Source of the DNA: GCA-2687515 sp963582805
Lineage (GTDB): Bacteria; Pseudomonadota; Alphaproteobacteria; Rhodospirillales; UBA2165
Length of the DNA: 5,846 nt
Reading direction: 5' to 3'
NCBI GenBank assembly: GCA_963582805.1
Contig: CAUZTZ010000285.1
Span: 1 to 5,846, forward strand
The position numbers and the translations under genes were made by a program. This document shows, piece after piece, positions 5,769 to 5,846 of this stretch (position 1 is its first letter; every line of letters starts with the position of its first letter). The notes beneath the pieces were generated by a model, which searched no databases, was not told the DNA's origin, and saw nothing but the letters and a program-made list of their open reading frames with translations.

Positions 5769-5846
5769 ACTACCCTTTATCTACAGCCAATAAATAATTC
5801 ATACCCTCTAGAACACGTTGTAGAGCAACGAGTTTGACTTATGTAG
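5769..5846. other. AT-rich DNA after the tRNA, with a 20-bp imperfect dyad
   Basis: By my count 29 of these 78 bases are G or C, much lower than the genes to the left. No complete gene is visible. At 5806-5825 there is a dyad CTCTA-N-AAC-NN-GTT-N-TAGAG with 16 of 20 positions symmetric. The central gap of two bases makes it a poor RNA hairpin, and no T-run follows, so a protein-binding site is more likely than a terminator. The 3' side of a tRNA-Ser gene is a common integration point for phages and islands, but no att repeat or integrase can be seen before the window ends. Confidence 0.35.

Noticed and set aside
5506..5769. An 87-residue minus-strand frame beginning MAEGVGFEPTIRVNVYTLSK
   Set aside because: It reads antisense through the tRNA-Ser gene. 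GVGFEPT...TLSKRAPS-type peptides are a well-known artefact of translating the opposite strand of tRNA-Ser, and the tRNA fold here is complete.
1..5846. CRISPR array, transposon ends or rRNA
   Set aside because: No regularly spaced direct repeats of 20-40 bases with spacers, no transposase frame with terminal inverted repeats, and no rRNA-like conserved segment were seen on either strand.

Overview
The window looks like a chromosomal segment of a GC-rich alphaproteobacterium. The evidence is GC-rich third positions, an NnrU-family membrane protein, a 600-residue LepA, and a tRNA-Ser with an encoded CCA end. Rhodospirillales-like is my best guess, but the order is not proven by the sequence. 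It holds five complete protein genes, one gene tail, one tRNA gene and several short AT-richer intergenic regions. Most of it is ordinary housekeeping DNA. The accessory-looking part is the left 1 kb.

Left part (1-1093): the last 36 codons of an unidentified plus-strand gene end at 111. An AT-rich gap follows, with five consecutive 10-bp repeat units at 183-232. A minus-strand gene then encodes a 161-residue protein resembling a phage terminase small subunit (Terminase_2 type), with no large terminase or other phage gene visible. Its roughly 370-bp upstream region contains a near-copy of its own start region (872-891, 17 of 20 bases) that runs into a stop after 10 codons. Further out there is a dyad and promoter-like block near 919-960 that includes a TTAACCAT octamer.

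Central part (1094-4915): three plus-strand genes. An NnrU-family polytopic membrane protein overlaps an MFS exporter by four bases (GTGA), so these two are probably translationally coupled. lepA (elongation factor 4) follows after 43 bp and may be cotranscribed. No nitrogen-oxide or carotenoid gene is visible to give the NnrU homologue a specific pathway.

Right part (4916-5846): a minus-strand gene for a two-helix membrane protein with a long acidic cytoplasmic tail converges on lepA with only 15 bp between them. The gap between its start and the divergent tRNA-Ser(GGA) gene carries closely spaced AAACG/CGTTT dyads and a consensus TATAAT before the tRNA. After the tRNA CCA end the DNA becomes AT-rich (29 G/C of 78 bases by my count) and includes a 20-bp imperfect dyad. 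This is a typical position for an integrated element, but no integrase or att repeat is visible before the window ends.

I do not see a complete novel system. The best leads are the orphan terminase-small-subunit-like gene with its flanking decamer array and duplicated start, and the paired dyads upstream of the acidic-tail membrane protein.
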